This document shows positions 12,801-26,440 of a stretch of 64,000 nucleotides of DNA, in pieces. Below the pieces are notes generated by a model. That model searched no databases. It saw only the letters and a program-made list of their open reading frames with translations, and was not told the DNA's origin. The translations under genes were made by a program, and so were the position numbers. Position 1 is the stretch's first letter; every line of letters starts with the position of its first letter. The DNA is from Climacteris rufus. Its lineage: Eukaryota > Chordata > Aves > Passeriformes > Climacteridae. The stretch lies in contig VZRZ01008578.1 in NCBI GenBank assembly GCA_013398175.1, forward strand, positions 725,602-789,601. Direction: 5' to 3'.

Positions 12801-15800
12801 CAGGAGCCTTGGCTACAGTCTTTAAAATCAGACAAATAGAAATCATGCTGGTTGGTTTCTACTTGTTGTGCTCTACCTATGAGTTTTTTCTTCATGTTTC
12901 CTTTAATTTGCCTCTAAAATTTATGCATTTTGGTTTTTCTTGTGGAGAAGAGGAGTTGAAGAAGTCCCCAAATGCTTCAAGTAGAGCTGTTGAAACACTA
13001 GATTTGAAACTGTGTGTCCTGTTATTACAGACTTTAAATTATAAGGCAGAGCAGAGCTGCATCTCCTTTTCTCATTCTGTGAATGGCTGCTGGGAAATCA
13101 ACCCAAAAAAGTAAAATGTAACAGATGAATCATGGCATCCCCTTAAATGTTCAGTTCTTTCTTAATCCAAAATTATTCACCACATTTTATCTGAATTTGT
13201 ATACAGTTTTGACCATCTTAATGGCATTTTTCAGTGAATGAAAATTTCTGTGGAAGCATTCTCTCTGTAAAGCTGAGTATGGAGATCCTAAAAAAATTAG
13301 GATGATAAATAGTTCTATGGAAAATAAATTATCTGGCAAATGCCCTAGATACTTCCAAGTTCTCTACCGGCAATTTGACAGACTACTTGGTTTTTCCATT
13401 GTAATTCTGTATTACTGATTTCTGCATAAATCAGCATTAGCCTTCTTAATCTGTTTTGATATGTCTTACTGTAATAGCAAAGCAGTAAAAGCAAGACTTG
13501 AACCATGAGCATTTGGTTCCACTTGTCAGGCATTTTCTCTTTTTTAAATGTTTTAAAATTTTACTTTAGAAGAAGACATATGCAAAATGGGCAGGGTTTA
13601 AAAATAAATTATTTATTTAGAGGTAGAACCTGGATTCAGAGTTTGCTCAGTAGTTGCAGTATTTCAGAGATAGTATAATCCTTAGAGTTTTATAAGGTTT
13701 GATACACTGTTGAATGCTTGTAGGTGATTTGGATCTGCTTCCAGGTCCTATATTTTCATCCACAAAGCTGATTGTGTGGATGAATTGTGAAAATCCAAGT
13801 TTTTTCTCCTCAAGCTTCTTACTGCTCTGCCTGGAACTGGCCCCAGTATGGGACATTGATTTTCACTTAGCATGCAAATGAATGTCACCTAGTTAAGGTT
13901 TAAGGTGATTTATTTTTGTTTCTGTCATTTTGTAGGTGACTTGAACTGACAGAGGAAATGGTGTGCCTTCTATTCAAATGTGCTCTGTGATATTTGATGC
14001 ATACTCTGGGGGAGGGGGGAAGGATTAATATCTACATATCATAAAGATGACAAGGTATCAGTTTTCTTCTGTCCAGTTCACAAACTCAAGTTGTACCTTT
14101 TGCAAATCCGCAGTAACTGCACCTGGTTTTTAAAGGTTAGTGCAACGTTCAGAGCTACAGTAGATGATGTGAAGCTTCATTTACTCGTGGCTTGTTTGTG
14201 CCCAGGAAATGCAGGCTAAACAGGGAGGCACATCTGGAGTAGTCTGACATCTCCCTTCATTTCCACTTACAGTACCAGCAGCATACTAGAGGGTTTCTCT
14301 CACCCAGTTCTGCCCTGTCCCCCTGCCTGTCCCCCCTCCCTGCCCCTTAACAGGACTAGTTCTTGGCTGTTAATATTTCTTTGAGATCAGCTTTCTTGTT
14401 TAATACAAATGAAGTATTGTATTCTAAAATAATTGTATGATTTTATCCCTTGCTATGAAATCTCTCTGTTGGAGGCATAAATTTATGGAAACATTTAATT
14501 TTCCAATACGATCCTTAGTCCAGATCTGCTGTGAACAGTACTTCCATATTGAGTGTATAAAAGTCTCTGCATCGGTTTTGATATCTTCATTCTTTGTAGT
14601 AGCTTTTTTTTTAATTGTCTTGAACACTGAAATAAACTTTTCAGCAGTGGAATAGGGATGTTCCACAGAAAAAGGAAATACTGGTAAAAATGGATCCTTG
14701 ATTAAATTGATGTTAAAAATTAGTTTTTAAATAAGTAATTATTAACATTGAACATAATCTATAAAAGAAAAAGAGCTTTCATTCCTTTAAAGGTTGTAGA
14801 TAATGCTTTTATTTAGCAGTGAATGTATTGGCAAACCTTCTAATGCACATTATTAGGATCAGTAGTAAATCTGGTTGTTGCATGTGTGATAAGCACTGGT
14901 ATTTGGACTGACGGGGAGAGCGCCTTGGATGCAACACCCTGGGTGCTCCCTATATTACATCTGTGTTGTGTGAGGAGAAATGTTAAGAGAGTACCCAAAC
15001 AGCTCTGGAGTCATGGCTGGTTTTGTATTTGTATGTACCCCTCCCTAGCGAAACCATCAGAGCAGAAGCCATCTTTGAATTCAGATTTTTTTCATCGTGG
15101 CAAAAGCCCTGGATGGAAATAATTCCAAATATGTGTGGGAATATTAAAACAAAAACATTTCAGTTGTCAGGCTTTAATGTTGGGTAAACTATACGTTACT
15201 TAAATCTTATGACTGTCGATGCAGACACCTGAGTTAATGGGGAATTATGGCTGAGAATTTAAGGGCAAAAAGAAATAAGAAGTCCAGAAAATTCAAAGTG
15301 ATGGTTACCAAAGCAACTATGATTCTTCTCTACTTGTACTCCAGTAGTGCTGTATGCTTCCCAGTGCCGCCAAGCTCTGATGTGTTAATACATGCTTGCA
15401 GCATAGCTGAGTTACTGAGGGAATCAGAGTTGTGGGGGATTTTAGATGAGAAAGGTGTGCAGGTCTTCTAGCTCAACAGCCAGACAAAAGCACAGGGTAG
15501 GAGGAGAAGAGTAGCCTTTTACGGGGCAGAATAGGATTACTTTCTTACTTCTGGTAGAGAAAATAATTAAAAGGTTAGATTAAAATGTGTAAATTAAAAG
15601 TTGTGGTTTTAGAAAAGGGGAAATGCTTTAAAGAAAAGGAGCTAGCTAGAAGAGTAATGTACCTTTCCCACCAGCACCAGGCTGCCAAACATGGCTTTGG
15701 GGGGCAGAAAAGGTGTTGCCTGAGCTCTCCTGGTAGGCAGAAGCACCATTCCTGACCAGTTTCTCCTCCTATGTGATGCAGTGAGAGCTCCCCCTCCTGT

Positions 15801-17269
15801 TTTCTGCCTTACCTGAGCCTCTAGATAGTACCAACCTTCATTAGCATTTCAAGAGTATTTTAGAAATCTGTGAGGAGCTATGAAGCCTGTAGCCAACATA
15901 TCTGCAAAGCTGAGAAAGGTCTTTTAGCTAAGAGAGACAATGACCCTATGGCACACCGTGCCTTTGGGTGCTTAGATCACCAACGCAGGTGCTTGAGCTG
16001 AGTAAATGCAAGACTGCAGTGAGTAACATTTGATGAAGCAGTTAACAGTTAGTTTTTGTACAAAACTAAAGTCTCTATGTCCAAGAGGGAAGTTCTTCGT
16101 GTTTTGTAACCAGAGAGTCTCTGCTTTTTTTCCGACTTACTGAATTTTTTATCTTTCCCCAGTCAGCAATCAACCCTGTACAGTAAACTACTGTTTGCAT
16201 GCTAAGCCCTGTCTACAGCACCTAATAAAGAGCTGTAGGGAAAGAGATGCTATGGTGATGGGAAGAAAATCAGGAAGTTTGAAAGACAAGTTAATATTCC
16301 TGCCTCCTTGTATCTTAAACCTTTCAGTGTCAGCTGTATTGAAGCAGTTGCATTCCTTTTGTATTAGTCAGAAAACATGATTGAGTTTTATTCTAGCTTC
16401 ATGGTTTTTGTGCCAGATAAAATGGCTGATAAAGTGAGAGCATTACTGATAAGGTGATGCCTTATCTATTGTAAGGCAGCTGCACAAGTTGAACTGTCAG
16501 AATTGTTTGAATTTAGATAAGATCAGTTATTTGTGTCATGTAGTCATTGTGGTTTTGGTCCAGACCTAAAGTTGGATTTTCTGTCCTGTCAATTCAAAGT
16601 TTGGGAACAGTCATGAGGAAACAGGCAACTTAAACTTGCAGGCTGAGTCAGTGTCCTTCACACCTTTGTAACTCAATTTTTTTGGTAGGCTAAGAAGTCA
16701 GATAATCTTTGTCTAATGTGCAGCACACCCTTCATTAAGATGATAGGTTTCATCAATTGTTGGAATTACTGTTTCATGCTAATAACCCAGAATTTATATA
16801 GTCTACTTTGTAGACTTCTGTAAAAATATAATTCTTTAGAAAAGTACCACATAAACAGCTGTGCAGCCAATTTCAACCTTACCTTCTTATCTGGATTTGG
16901 GGTGCAGAAATCAGAAAAAACTATATTGAAGTTGTGGATGCTACATAAGATTTAAAATGTCCTTTGATTTATTACTTCAAATAGATGTCTGATAAACAAT
17001 GTTTGCCTTTTTGACCATGATAATTAGATTGCAATAGTTTGAGAAAGATTACAAACCTTGTAGCTGTGCTGGTAAGGTAGGAAGCGATTCATTGTCAGTA
17101 CATAAGTGAATTTGCTAAAGGATGCTTCATGCAAGTGACATAATCACCTTAATGCTTCTTAAATCATCCTGGTATATCTTCTTCAGAGCTGCTCTTCATG
17201 AAAAGTGGATCATGCATTGCCATCCACAAAAATATTTAAATAACAGTTGTTTGCTGGCTTGTAAGAGGT
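9855..17269. other. Non-coding stretch, no confident gene
   Basis: Mostly AT-rich sequence. One open frame at 10430-10633 (plus) looks somewhat protein-like and is listed as a finding, but it has no family match. GC-richer patches near 11600-11790, 12630-12800 and 15660-15830 contain no convincing exon or repeat. Confidence 0.5.
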
Positions 17270-17294
17270 CCGCCCCCTCCCCCCCCCGCCCCCG
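17270..17294. repeat. C-rich homopolymer tract
   Basis: A nearly pure C run broken by two single G bases and one T. The minus strand is correspondingly G-rich and could form a G-quadruplex. Such tracts are polymorphic in length and error-prone in assembly. Confidence 0.8.
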
Positions 17295-17766
17295 ATTTAT
17301 TTTTGGGCCTCTTTCTGTTTCTACTTGAACAGCACAATAGAATTAATTCTATAAATAACGTGGCACTTTTGTATAGCATGTCTTGCAGACAGATTTTTTT
17401 TCCAGTGAATATATTCTTGTGTTCCCATTTTTTTGTGACTTTTGAATGAGTCCACCATAATCTGATATTAATTTAAATGTCAAATTAAGAATGCATCTAT
17501 GGGAGTCAAGTATCCTACCCTAGCTAATTATTCACTAGGAGGTCTGCATTCTGTGTGAGGCATAACACACAAAAGACAAAATAGCTGAACATCAGAGCTG
17601 CCATAAGTGAATATGCAAGTGACTTAAAACTAAAACTGCCCTGTACAGCATTTTCTTAACATGTGTAGATAACAAGGGAGGTACTTAGATGGCTTAAAGC
17701 CATAATAAAATATGAATTCCTATGAACATGAATCCCTAAATGTCAGTGCACTGAGGAAAGTCTTCA

Positions 17767-17790
17767 GCTATCCACAAATCAGTGGATAGC
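17767..17790. repeat. Perfect 9-bp inverted repeat (hairpin)
   Basis: GCTATCCAC is followed after a 6-base AAATCA loop by its exact reverse complement GTGGATAGC. Pairing does not extend further. It is too short to be a microRNA precursor and may be chance or a small binding-site palindrome. Confidence 0.7.
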
Positions 17791-18880
17791 ACAAACCTAT
17801 GACAGCCCAGACATCTGATAGAGCTATGCAAATGTGGAGGTGGTTTTATCTGTTTCCAAGGAGGATAGGTCACACTTCTGAATAGGTATGAAATCTAGAC
17901 TACCTTGATGTACATAGGGGAAAACTGCACTGGAATCCTCATTTTCATTTTTGTGTTTCAGTTGGCAGTTTTTTGGATAACCACCATAACAAGGACTGTG
18001 CATCTTTCATCTGCATAAACTGGGACATTTAAAGCTGCTGTCTGTTCAGCAGGTTGACCTCACTTTGGTCCTTTATGTGTGTCTTCCACCTTGCAATCAC
18101 ACTGATCTGATGTGTTAGGTGAGGGCAGCAATTTCCCACTGGCCTTTAGCAACATCTGCCAACAGCAGTAGCTTGGGAGCTGTTCTGACAACCTGCATGT
18201 TTCAGTAAGATCCCTGTGTTCTGTGATTTGAGAGCTTTAAATTTTTCTTGATTTGGTTAAGAGGGACAGTATCTAGCCTGTTTCTGATAGCATTGACAAA
18301 GATGACAGTACTCTTTGTAATGGTGTGCAAGAGCAGGCAGTTATTGAGGCATTTTTGTGAAATCATTGGAAAGGATATGGGAGTGTTTGTGTTTTATTTG
18401 GTCTGTCGACCATTATAGGACTGTTTAATAAGCACTGAGCAATTCTGTTTGTTGCAATGAGACTGATAAGATTGTGCATCTGTCTGTTGCACAGGATTCT
18501 ACACCATAGAAAAGGCCCTTCCAGAATGGCTGATATCTTCTATAAATCTAAAGAAACAAGAAAAATAGGAAATGTTTATTGTGCCCAGAATACACAGACA
18601 ATAACAGCTTGCCTGGGAAATACCTTCTGACATATTCACTGATTGGTAAATGGCTGGTGGGATCAGAGAATAGTCAGGGACAAGTGGTGTAGAAAAGGAG
18701 AACTTTTTCCTTTTAGAATCTCTTTTAAATATTTGGGGCCAGTTTATCGTAAATCAGAAGTGTTTGTTTTGTAAAAAAATAGTAACAGATAAAGAATCTT
18801 TATTTTTTTTCTTATGAAAATTCCCTTTGCTATTATACTGGTAGGTCTTTATAGTGAAGTGTATTAACTTTGAGTGGGTG

Positions 18881-18920
18881 TGTATATATGCATATACCTA
18901 TGAATATATATATATGTATG
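18881..18920. repeat. AT/GT-rich microsatellite
   Basis: A mixed TGTATATATG and TATATATATATG tract. Simple sequence, no other signal. Confidence 0.6.
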
Positions 18921-21900
18921 TTTACCTAAGTTTTTACACTGTAATGTAATGAGGCAGTGAAATTTTACTGGAGACTCTGCTATTGTTCTTGCTCAAGTAA
19001 AACAAAGTAAAAGCCAGCCTAGCCCTGGAAATAAAGACTTCACCTAGTGGAAACTTGGAGTTGTCTGTGAGGGTATCTCTGGACAGCAAAATACCACCAG
19101 CATCCTCGCCCTGCTAACATGTCTTTGAAACACTCCCAGCATTGTCTGACGTCATAGATAAGTAGCTATAGCAAGACTGATGTCTGGATCAATAGACATC
19201 AACAATACTGCAGGAATATAGTTGTTTTGCAAAGTTTTATTCTAAATATTAATCAGTAGTGTGAGTGCTAGTAATTTGTCAAATTGTGTTGTACCTGAAA
19301 ATTTGAAGTATATTTGAAGTATAATAACCCTGTGTAGAACCACATTTGAGGTGCCCCAATTTGGCAGGGACACCTCATACACTTGAATGAATATTTACTC
19401 TTGCAATTCTACACTTTGAATCCTAATCCATCTCCATGGTCAGCATGGACCCGTTGTGAATTTTTGTGACAGTTTCTGCTTATCTCACCATACAGTTTTT
19501 CTCTCCTTGTCCTTTCTTCTGACTTTCAGGGCTCTTACATTATTTATCCTTTTATTCCCTCTATTTCTTCATTGTTTCTGCATTGCATTATCCTTTCACA
19601 GTACCCAGTGATTTTTAGTCCTTTTTTTCCCTTCATACCTTCTTAATTGCTCCTTCCTTTTTCCCATAACTCATGACATGTTCATCCTGCTCCTTCCTGC
19701 CTTCTCTCTCCTTGTCAAGATGTTCACCTCTTCTCCCTAGATCCGGTATCCCCTATTCTCTCTCTATGAACTTTTAAATTTTTAATTTCTTCCCTACGGT
19801 TACAGTGTTCAAATATGCTTCCATGTGCATCTAAGAAATGAAAAAAAATTCAATTCTCTTGGTGTTAATTATGAACCTTCAGGCAATGGTCCTTTCTATC
19901 CTTCTAGTAGCAGGTGCTTTGTGTGTGCACGTAAAGGTGCACTGAACAGCAAGATTGGCTCATAACGTTCCTGTGCACGTTCTGATTCAAACACTAAATC
20001 AGGTATGTATTGAAGATTGGAGGATCAAGGGGGGATAATACTAGGTTGTTTTTTCCACCTCCTATTTTGAAATATCATCTAACTTTCTGGCTTTCTCTGG
20101 TCATATGTTCTTAAATAAATCAAAACAAAGGAAAAACATTTAGAAGGGGAAGTGAGGTTGGATAGCTATTACACAAAAGAATGAAAAAATTCCTGTTCTT
20201 TTTTGTTCTTTTTTACTGAGACAATACTGGATCCATATTAGTTTTCTAGCCATGTGAGGCACTGTGAATGAGCTGGGCTTTCAGATATTCCACATACATA
20301 TAATCTATTTTGCCCAATTGTGACTTTGAGTTGAACTTAGCTATGTACATGTCTTCTCAATAATTGATGTATTGACCTTGTAATTCAATTAATGTTGAAG
20401 GAGACATAATGTAAAAAATATTTTTTCCTTTTTTATGATTATATTTTAGTCTGTTTGTGTGGTCTAAATCTCTGTTAATTTAGTATTATCTATTGAAAGG
20501 ATCTAAGAATCATATGAGACAAAGCTAGGCTATTGAACCAAAATCTCTAATTTTTATTCTTTACTTTAAGGAACTAATACTTTTGCAATTAGTTGGCCCC
20601 AAATGGTAAGCAGATCAGAAGCAAAAGTATCTTCAAGGGTTTTTAGACATACTAACAGAAGCTTACAGTAGATAGTGACACACTGATTCAAATGTAACTC
20701 TAGAGTCAGAGGTCTCACAAAGTTAAGGGCTGTTTGAAGCTGGTGGGGCATATTGGTTAGCTTTATAGCTGCAGTGATTTTTATTCTGTGTACATCCACT
20801 ATTGGATTTTGCCCCTGAAACAATTCACACTGTGAATTTTGATGAACTGTTCTTCAGTCGTTGCTTGTGACGTGTTTGGTAATTAGCACATATTGACAAA
20901 CCTGTCCTTACAGGTTACAAGAAGATGTAGGAGCTTTCACTTCTATACCTGTAGTTTCGTGACTGTGTATGAGATTCACTAAAACCCACCAGAGATCCTG
21001 GTATTAAGATAAAAACATTGCATTGACAGCACTGGGTAAGGGGTGGTGAGCTTGACTTTCAAGAATTATGAACATTCCTATGGTGGGTTTTCTAAAAACC
21101 CGTTTTTTCCTGTTCCGTGGCAGTGATGAATTCCAGGAGCTAGAGGTCATACAGGACAGTGTCTTTCGTGCCTCAGCCTGCATTTCAAGCTGACAGAAAA
21201 CAGCGTATGCTCTATAAGCATTGTATTGCCTGATGTTGACCATGCTCGTTTTCCAGTGCCTCTAAAGAAAGGTGAGGGTGCTAAGCTTCTCTGGAGTGGT
21301 AGATCTCTTCCTATTAGCCTAAGCGTGCCAAACTGTAGCTCTTCAGCCTTGCTTCAGAGCAAGGGTTGTGAACCAGTCTGTAGGACAGGAGCCATCAGGA
21401 TTGCTGTCCCGGGTCCTCAACAGTCCCTTTTGGGTCCAGTTACAGAGCTTTATGCACAGGCTTTAGCTGAGGCAACTCCCAGAATATACCAGTCCAAGGA
21501 GGAGATGAGCCCATAAGCAGATCTGTCACAGCCTCTGCTATGATTAGCTGATGCTGTGAAGCATAAAATAGCATTTGCTTTCTGTGCTACAGCTATCAGG
21601 TGGTGTGCCCTTTGTATTGCTCCAGAGGTATGATAAACAACTGTATTTCATAAACTGGCATTTCCAGAGAGGTCTCGCTTTTTGAACTGAAGCCCATTAA
21701 CACAAAGTTTAACCAGCAATGACATATAAAACTCTACAGATAATTAATTCTAATGGTGAAAACCCATCTTAAGAATGATTTGATGTCTGGAGCATTAATA
21801 TATGACATGCTTTAGTTTCATTTTCTGCAGCCCTACTTACCCTAGTGGATATCACATTTTGACCTTTATTTAAAATGAGATTACTTACAGGTGTTCATGA

Positions 21901-23764
21901 GTTGAAGACAGGTTATATAAGGGAGAAAAGGAATGAAACCTTGTTTCAGTTGGCTGATTTTAACAGAGGCATGTTACAGAGAAATAGGATGTTTTGTCCT
22001 GGCCAACAAATTATTGCCATGAGCTTTCTTTTCAAAACATCAACTCTTGGACCAAATCCTTAGCACTGAGCATACTTTCAAATACTTTTTTTGGGATTCC
22101 ATCGCTATAGTTTGAATGACACTCAGTACTTGTTTTATTTTGAAAATTTTATTTTTAATTAAAAGCTACTCCCTTGTTTTCATTTAGTTCTTTAAGGGAA
22201 TTTCAGCAGCAATCAAGCTCATCTTTTTCTGGACAATGTACATACCAGTTGTCAAATACACATATCGTGTTACAACTGGAGCCTCTGATATATGAACTGT
22301 TCATGCTTGGTTTTGGAGAAGGACTACTTTTGTTTCAGTACAGAAATCCCACAGCAATAAAAATCTGATGATCTATTCACATGGAATAGTTTTTTTACAT
22401 AGATTGACCCCCTTGCAGTTGCTTTGTCTGCTACTTTTCTGTCAGCTTTATTCATGTCTCTCCTAGAGTGAGTCAATTATATGTTACAGTGCATATTCAC
22501 CAAATTATTTCTGTTTTAATATTAAAGTATTATATGGCACAATAACTTCTGAGCTACTTATTCCTGTAGCTTGAATTCTTCCAATTTTTTCTCTTTATAT
22601 GATATAGGACTTGCTGGGTTGATTACATTAATAATGCATTACTATAAAAATTAAAGTGCATCACAGAGAACATGCTAATAGGTTTAATTGATTTAAACTT
22701 GTAAATGAGTGCCAGCACTCAGAAGGCAGGTGCAAGTCTGACTTCAAATGAACTGATAGTGATAACAGTGCCAAAATCATTGGCAAGATTAATAGTTCTG
22801 GTGTTGAAGGGAAAATAGTTATAGTAGAGTTACTTAGAATTAAGCTTGAAGCAAAATGTGAAGTACATGCACTGGACTTTTACAGTGATACTTTTTATTG
22901 CTGTTATGAGCTCAGTTTAGTAGTTTCACACTTTTCTATTTAGTTTTTTTTAAATTTAGTTTCATATTTTAAGATTTAAAAATAATCTTTGAGTGAGATT
23001 AGTTTTATCCTATGCAGATGGTGAAAGTAACTTTCTTAAGAACTAATTTAGATTTCAAGGAGAAAAACAGTGAGTATTTAGCACCATTTAAATGCAGGAC
23101 TGCCATTACGTATTGTTAGCCTTACTGCTTCTAGTTGTCCTCTAAAAATGGGAAAAATGGCAATACCCTTCATCTTAAAGAAAACGGAGAAATTACAAAG
23201 CTTAGTTGTCATTGATATGAAAGTTTTTTTTTTTGTTTTATTAGCAAACAGGAATGCATTGCACTTTTTTGTAGAGATCTGGGATTATGATTTTATCTGT
23301 ATGTCTCTAATTTTGATTTATATTTGCATTTTAAGGTGACATCACACTTGAAAGTGACTTTGAACTTCCTAACTTGTGTTTGTGCTGCTGTTAAAATTTG
23401 GTCTTGGAGACAATCTTTTACAATCAATTAATTATGAATCTTAAAATGTAAAGTTTACTGCTGCATAACAGATTTCTTTAAGAGTTTGCTCCTGTCCCGA
23501 TTGTACCATGTTCAATATTGTGTATGAAGAGTGGAAACTTGAGGTCTGGAAATGAGGATATCATCAACTGCTTTCTGACCACTTCAGATACTATGATTCG
23601 AATACCGGGTTTTGTTGTTTTGCTGTTTTTCATGCAGACCTCTTCTACAGTGTTAGTGTCATATAAACAACATTGGGAAACCTACTCTTTGTTTATGGTA
23701 ACTCTTGTTTTGGAGGTATTTTCATGGATTTTTTTTTCCTTTATATTATTTCTGTCTGCTGTAG

Positions 23765-23915
23765 CGTAGTCCTTCAGAAAGCTTATCAAGAATATCTGCA
23801 GGATGCAGGGAAATACCAACATCTTAAGCGTACAGACCTGAAGATAAAAATGGAGGCTTGTGAAAAATCATGGAGGAAACTCGTATCAGATCTGGAAATT
23901 GAATCCACATTTTAG
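23765..23915 (+). CDS. Candidate 3'-terminal coding exon of an unidentified coiled-coil-like protein
   Basis: The segment follows a strong vertebrate splice acceptor: a long T/C tract (23728-23760) ending CTGCTGTAG. The frame starting at 23766 encodes 49 residues and ends in TAG at 23913-23915. The peptide is charged and helix-prone: KAYQEYLQDAGKYQHLKRTD near residues 5-24, and MEACEKSWRKLVSDLEIEST near 29-48. Composition changes sharply from the surrounding AT-rich DNA. A second AG four bases inside (CGTAG) gives an alternative acceptor at 23770. No good donor lies before the stop, so a last exon fits best. A possible AATAAA lies at 24662. I do not recognise the protein. It could also be a fragment of a processed pseudogene, but the intact acceptor argues against that. 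Confidence 0.5.
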
Positions 23916-24358
23916 CACATAACTCTATCCTTCAACTGGCTACTATCCATGCCCTTATTTCCTGCAAATTTAAATTTTAGACAGGAAGCTTTGGAGATTC
24001 TGGGCAAGATTATAGACTATTTAGATTCTTGTGGCTTTTTGTAGAGAACTTTATAATGCGCCACTCTTCCCTTTACAAGGGATAAATCAGTATGAAGGTC
24101 CACCCTGGGAATTTGCCAAGTAGCTGATCCAGATGTGCCTTGCTATGCAGAGATAAAGCAAGAAACTCTTTAAAAAGAAGGAGCAGGGTGGGGGGGGAGA
24201 AAGTGAAAACAGAGAAAAAATCCGGTGAAAGCAAGTATTAGGAGTAGGCATGTTAAATATATATTGAAATATGGTTGTTCATTAATTACTTAAATGATTG
24301 GCCTGGACGCCTACTTCACTTGGACTTTGTGAGCTGCCTGAGAGGCTGCATGCATGGA

Positions 24359-24367
24359 GGGGGGGGG
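24359..24367. repeat. Poly-G run
   Basis: Nine consecutive G bases following a GGAGG-type stretch. A simple homopolymer run whose length is likely variable. Confidence 0.7.
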
Positions 24368-24661
24368 TGCGATTGTGGAGTGGTAGGAAAGAGGATGAAC
24401 TTGTAAAAACTGGTCATGAATGTCAGAACAATATATTAATTCTAAAGTCCTGTAGTTTAGTTAGATTATTCACTGGTACAGGAGTAAGTCTCCATTAAAG
24501 TGTTGTGGGCTATATTGCTGTTTAATTCCTTTGTCTGCTCTCTTGCTTCTGGTGGGGCTGCAGGGAAGAAGGCAGCTGCCCATTTGTCTTGTCCTGCCTG
24601 CTGTGTGCCGGCTTCGATGAAGGCTCTGAAAGGAGGATGATGGCTTTTTCCTAAGGGGAGA

Positions 24662-24667
24662 AATAAA
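24662..24667 (+). terminator. Possible polyadenylation signal AATAAA
   Basis: A canonical AATAAA lies about 750 bases after the candidate stop at 23915, followed by a GT/G-rich stretch. It could end the 3' untranslated region of that exon. AATAAA is common by chance in AT-rich DNA (another lies near 24932), so support is weak. Confidence 0.2.
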
Positions 24668-25778
24668 TGTGCAGGAGGATGGTAATTCCTGGGAACAGCA
24701 ACGAGGAAACACATGGGAAGTAGCAGGGGTGACTTTCTGCATGGTGCCTTTGGGTCTCAAGGGGGGAGGTTGGGGGGCAAGAATCCTCAGAGGAAGCATA
24801 AGCATGAACAAAAGGGTCCTTTTGGAAAAGGCAGGCTGAGGAGAGGAATTTGAAAGTCTCTCTTACTGTTATTCTGTTTTACACACCAAAGAGGAGTTTG
24901 CTTTATTTTGAATGGCCCTAACTTTTGTTAGAATAAAACTCAGAACGGGAGACTCAAAGCCCTTTTTGTGTTTGGGATGCTGAGTGTAAGAAAAGGTGTA
25001 GTCTAGGTCGTCTGAAAGGCCATGACTTAGTCATTGGGCAAAATTCCTTATTTTTGAAACCTGAGTCTCAAAGTTCAAATGATTCCAACACATTGCAAAT
25101 GGTAGTGACGTAATTACCTATGGGTACCATACGTTGTTAGTGAACAGTTCATTCAAATCATATTTATGTCTACATCATTTATTTGTCTAGCAGCACACTT
25201 AAAATACAGATCAGGAAGGAACAATTTGTTAATCCTGCCTTAGAATGGATTTTCTGATTTTCTTCTTTCATAACTGAAGGCTTGGCTAAACAGGAAAAAA
25301 AAAAAGTCCTTGATAGTACCTATTAGAAAACTAGTGGGAGATAAGCTGATATCTGAAAAAATACAACAGTTAATTGCACTTCAGGAGGTGGTGGTAGGAG
25401 ACTATTGAGGGTTGATATGTTTACCTGCAGACTTTTGTTTTCTTGCTTACCATAAACAAGGGAAAGAAATCTGAAAAAAATGTTCCATGAGCATCTTTTC
25501 TTTTTTTTTTTTCTCAGAAGCATGTCAGATTTGCTTCTAATACAGTAGTGTCAGTCACATTATATATGCTTTACATGTCTCACTTGTCCTTTTTGCCTAC
25601 TGATGTTCAAATAAGAATTAGTAACTCGTTCTCTTTTAAACTAAATGTTCATTGAAAGGAAGTTGAAAAACATGAATGCTAGTTGTGAACTCATTATTAT
25701 CAGATTATTCTCTTGTGCATTCTGTTTATGGCATTAACAGAACAGAATAACGTTACTGGCCTTTTTAAGCAGCACCCT

Positions 25779-25803
25779 ATTATTATATTTATTATTATTA
25801 TTG
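25779..25803. repeat. (TTA)n microsatellite
   Basis: A short run of TTA repeats with one interruption. Simple sequence. Confidence 0.65.
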
Positions 25804-26403
25804 CCTGGTGCATTTAATTGTAATGTTGATGACAGGTTTTATGAAGTGTGGATTAAAGGTAAAAAACTCTGGAGTTGAACTACCAATAGTCATGCTGTGG
25901 ATTTCAATTACAGAATAATTCAATTATTTTGCTTAATTTTAGGAAGCAAAGATCACAGGAATAAATTTTCTTTGTATGAATAAACACTGGGGAAATGATT
26001 GAGGACCCAGCTATTGCTCTTATAAGATGACAGTAAGTTCTATCAATCTAGATATTTGTAGGTCACAGTGATGGCAAATCTGTGCAGTTTTATTAGCGAT
26101 AATGCTAATAGTCAGACATTTTAAAGGAGCCTTTGAAAATTCTCTCTCTGAGGGTGGTTGCTCCAGTAAAGCCACTGCAGGATCCGTAGGCCTTACCATA
26201 AACACCAATAGGTCAGTGCTGAGCATTTTCGTAAATTTCATCCTTCTTTTCTTAATAGTATGGGAAGGAAAAGAATAGTGAATGTTACAGATATGTGCAA
26301 GCTCCTACAACTCCTGTCTAAGACTGTATCACTAGTGTTCTGTCAGCTCTCTGTCCGGTTTTACTCATCCCTGACTTAGAAATTAAGATATTTTCCTACT
26401 AGG

Positions 26404-26440
26404 AAAGATGGGGTGGGTTGGTTAAAGATGGGGTGGGTTA
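26404..26440. repeat. Short tandem duplication, 20-bp unit
   Basis: The unit AAAGATGGGGTGGGTTGGTT is followed directly by a second copy matching over 17 bases. It is probably a small replication-slippage duplication. Confidence 0.8.

Larger units (their letters stand above)
17295..23764. other. AT-rich non-coding stretch, no gene seen
   Basis: No recognisable gene or interspersed repeat. It holds a short perfect hairpin at 17767-17790 and an AT microsatellite near 18881-18920. The minus-strand open frame at 20566-20823 is 85 codons long but lacks any recognised motif. Confidence 0.5.

Noticed and set aside
20566..20823. Minus-strand 85-codon frame that looks somewhat protein-like
   Set aside because: No recognised motif and no convincing acceptor or donor; treated as a chance frame.
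25497..25520. Poly-T run followed by CTCAG, considered as a splice acceptor
   Set aside because: The downstream sequence has stops in all useful frames within a short distance and no exon-like composition.
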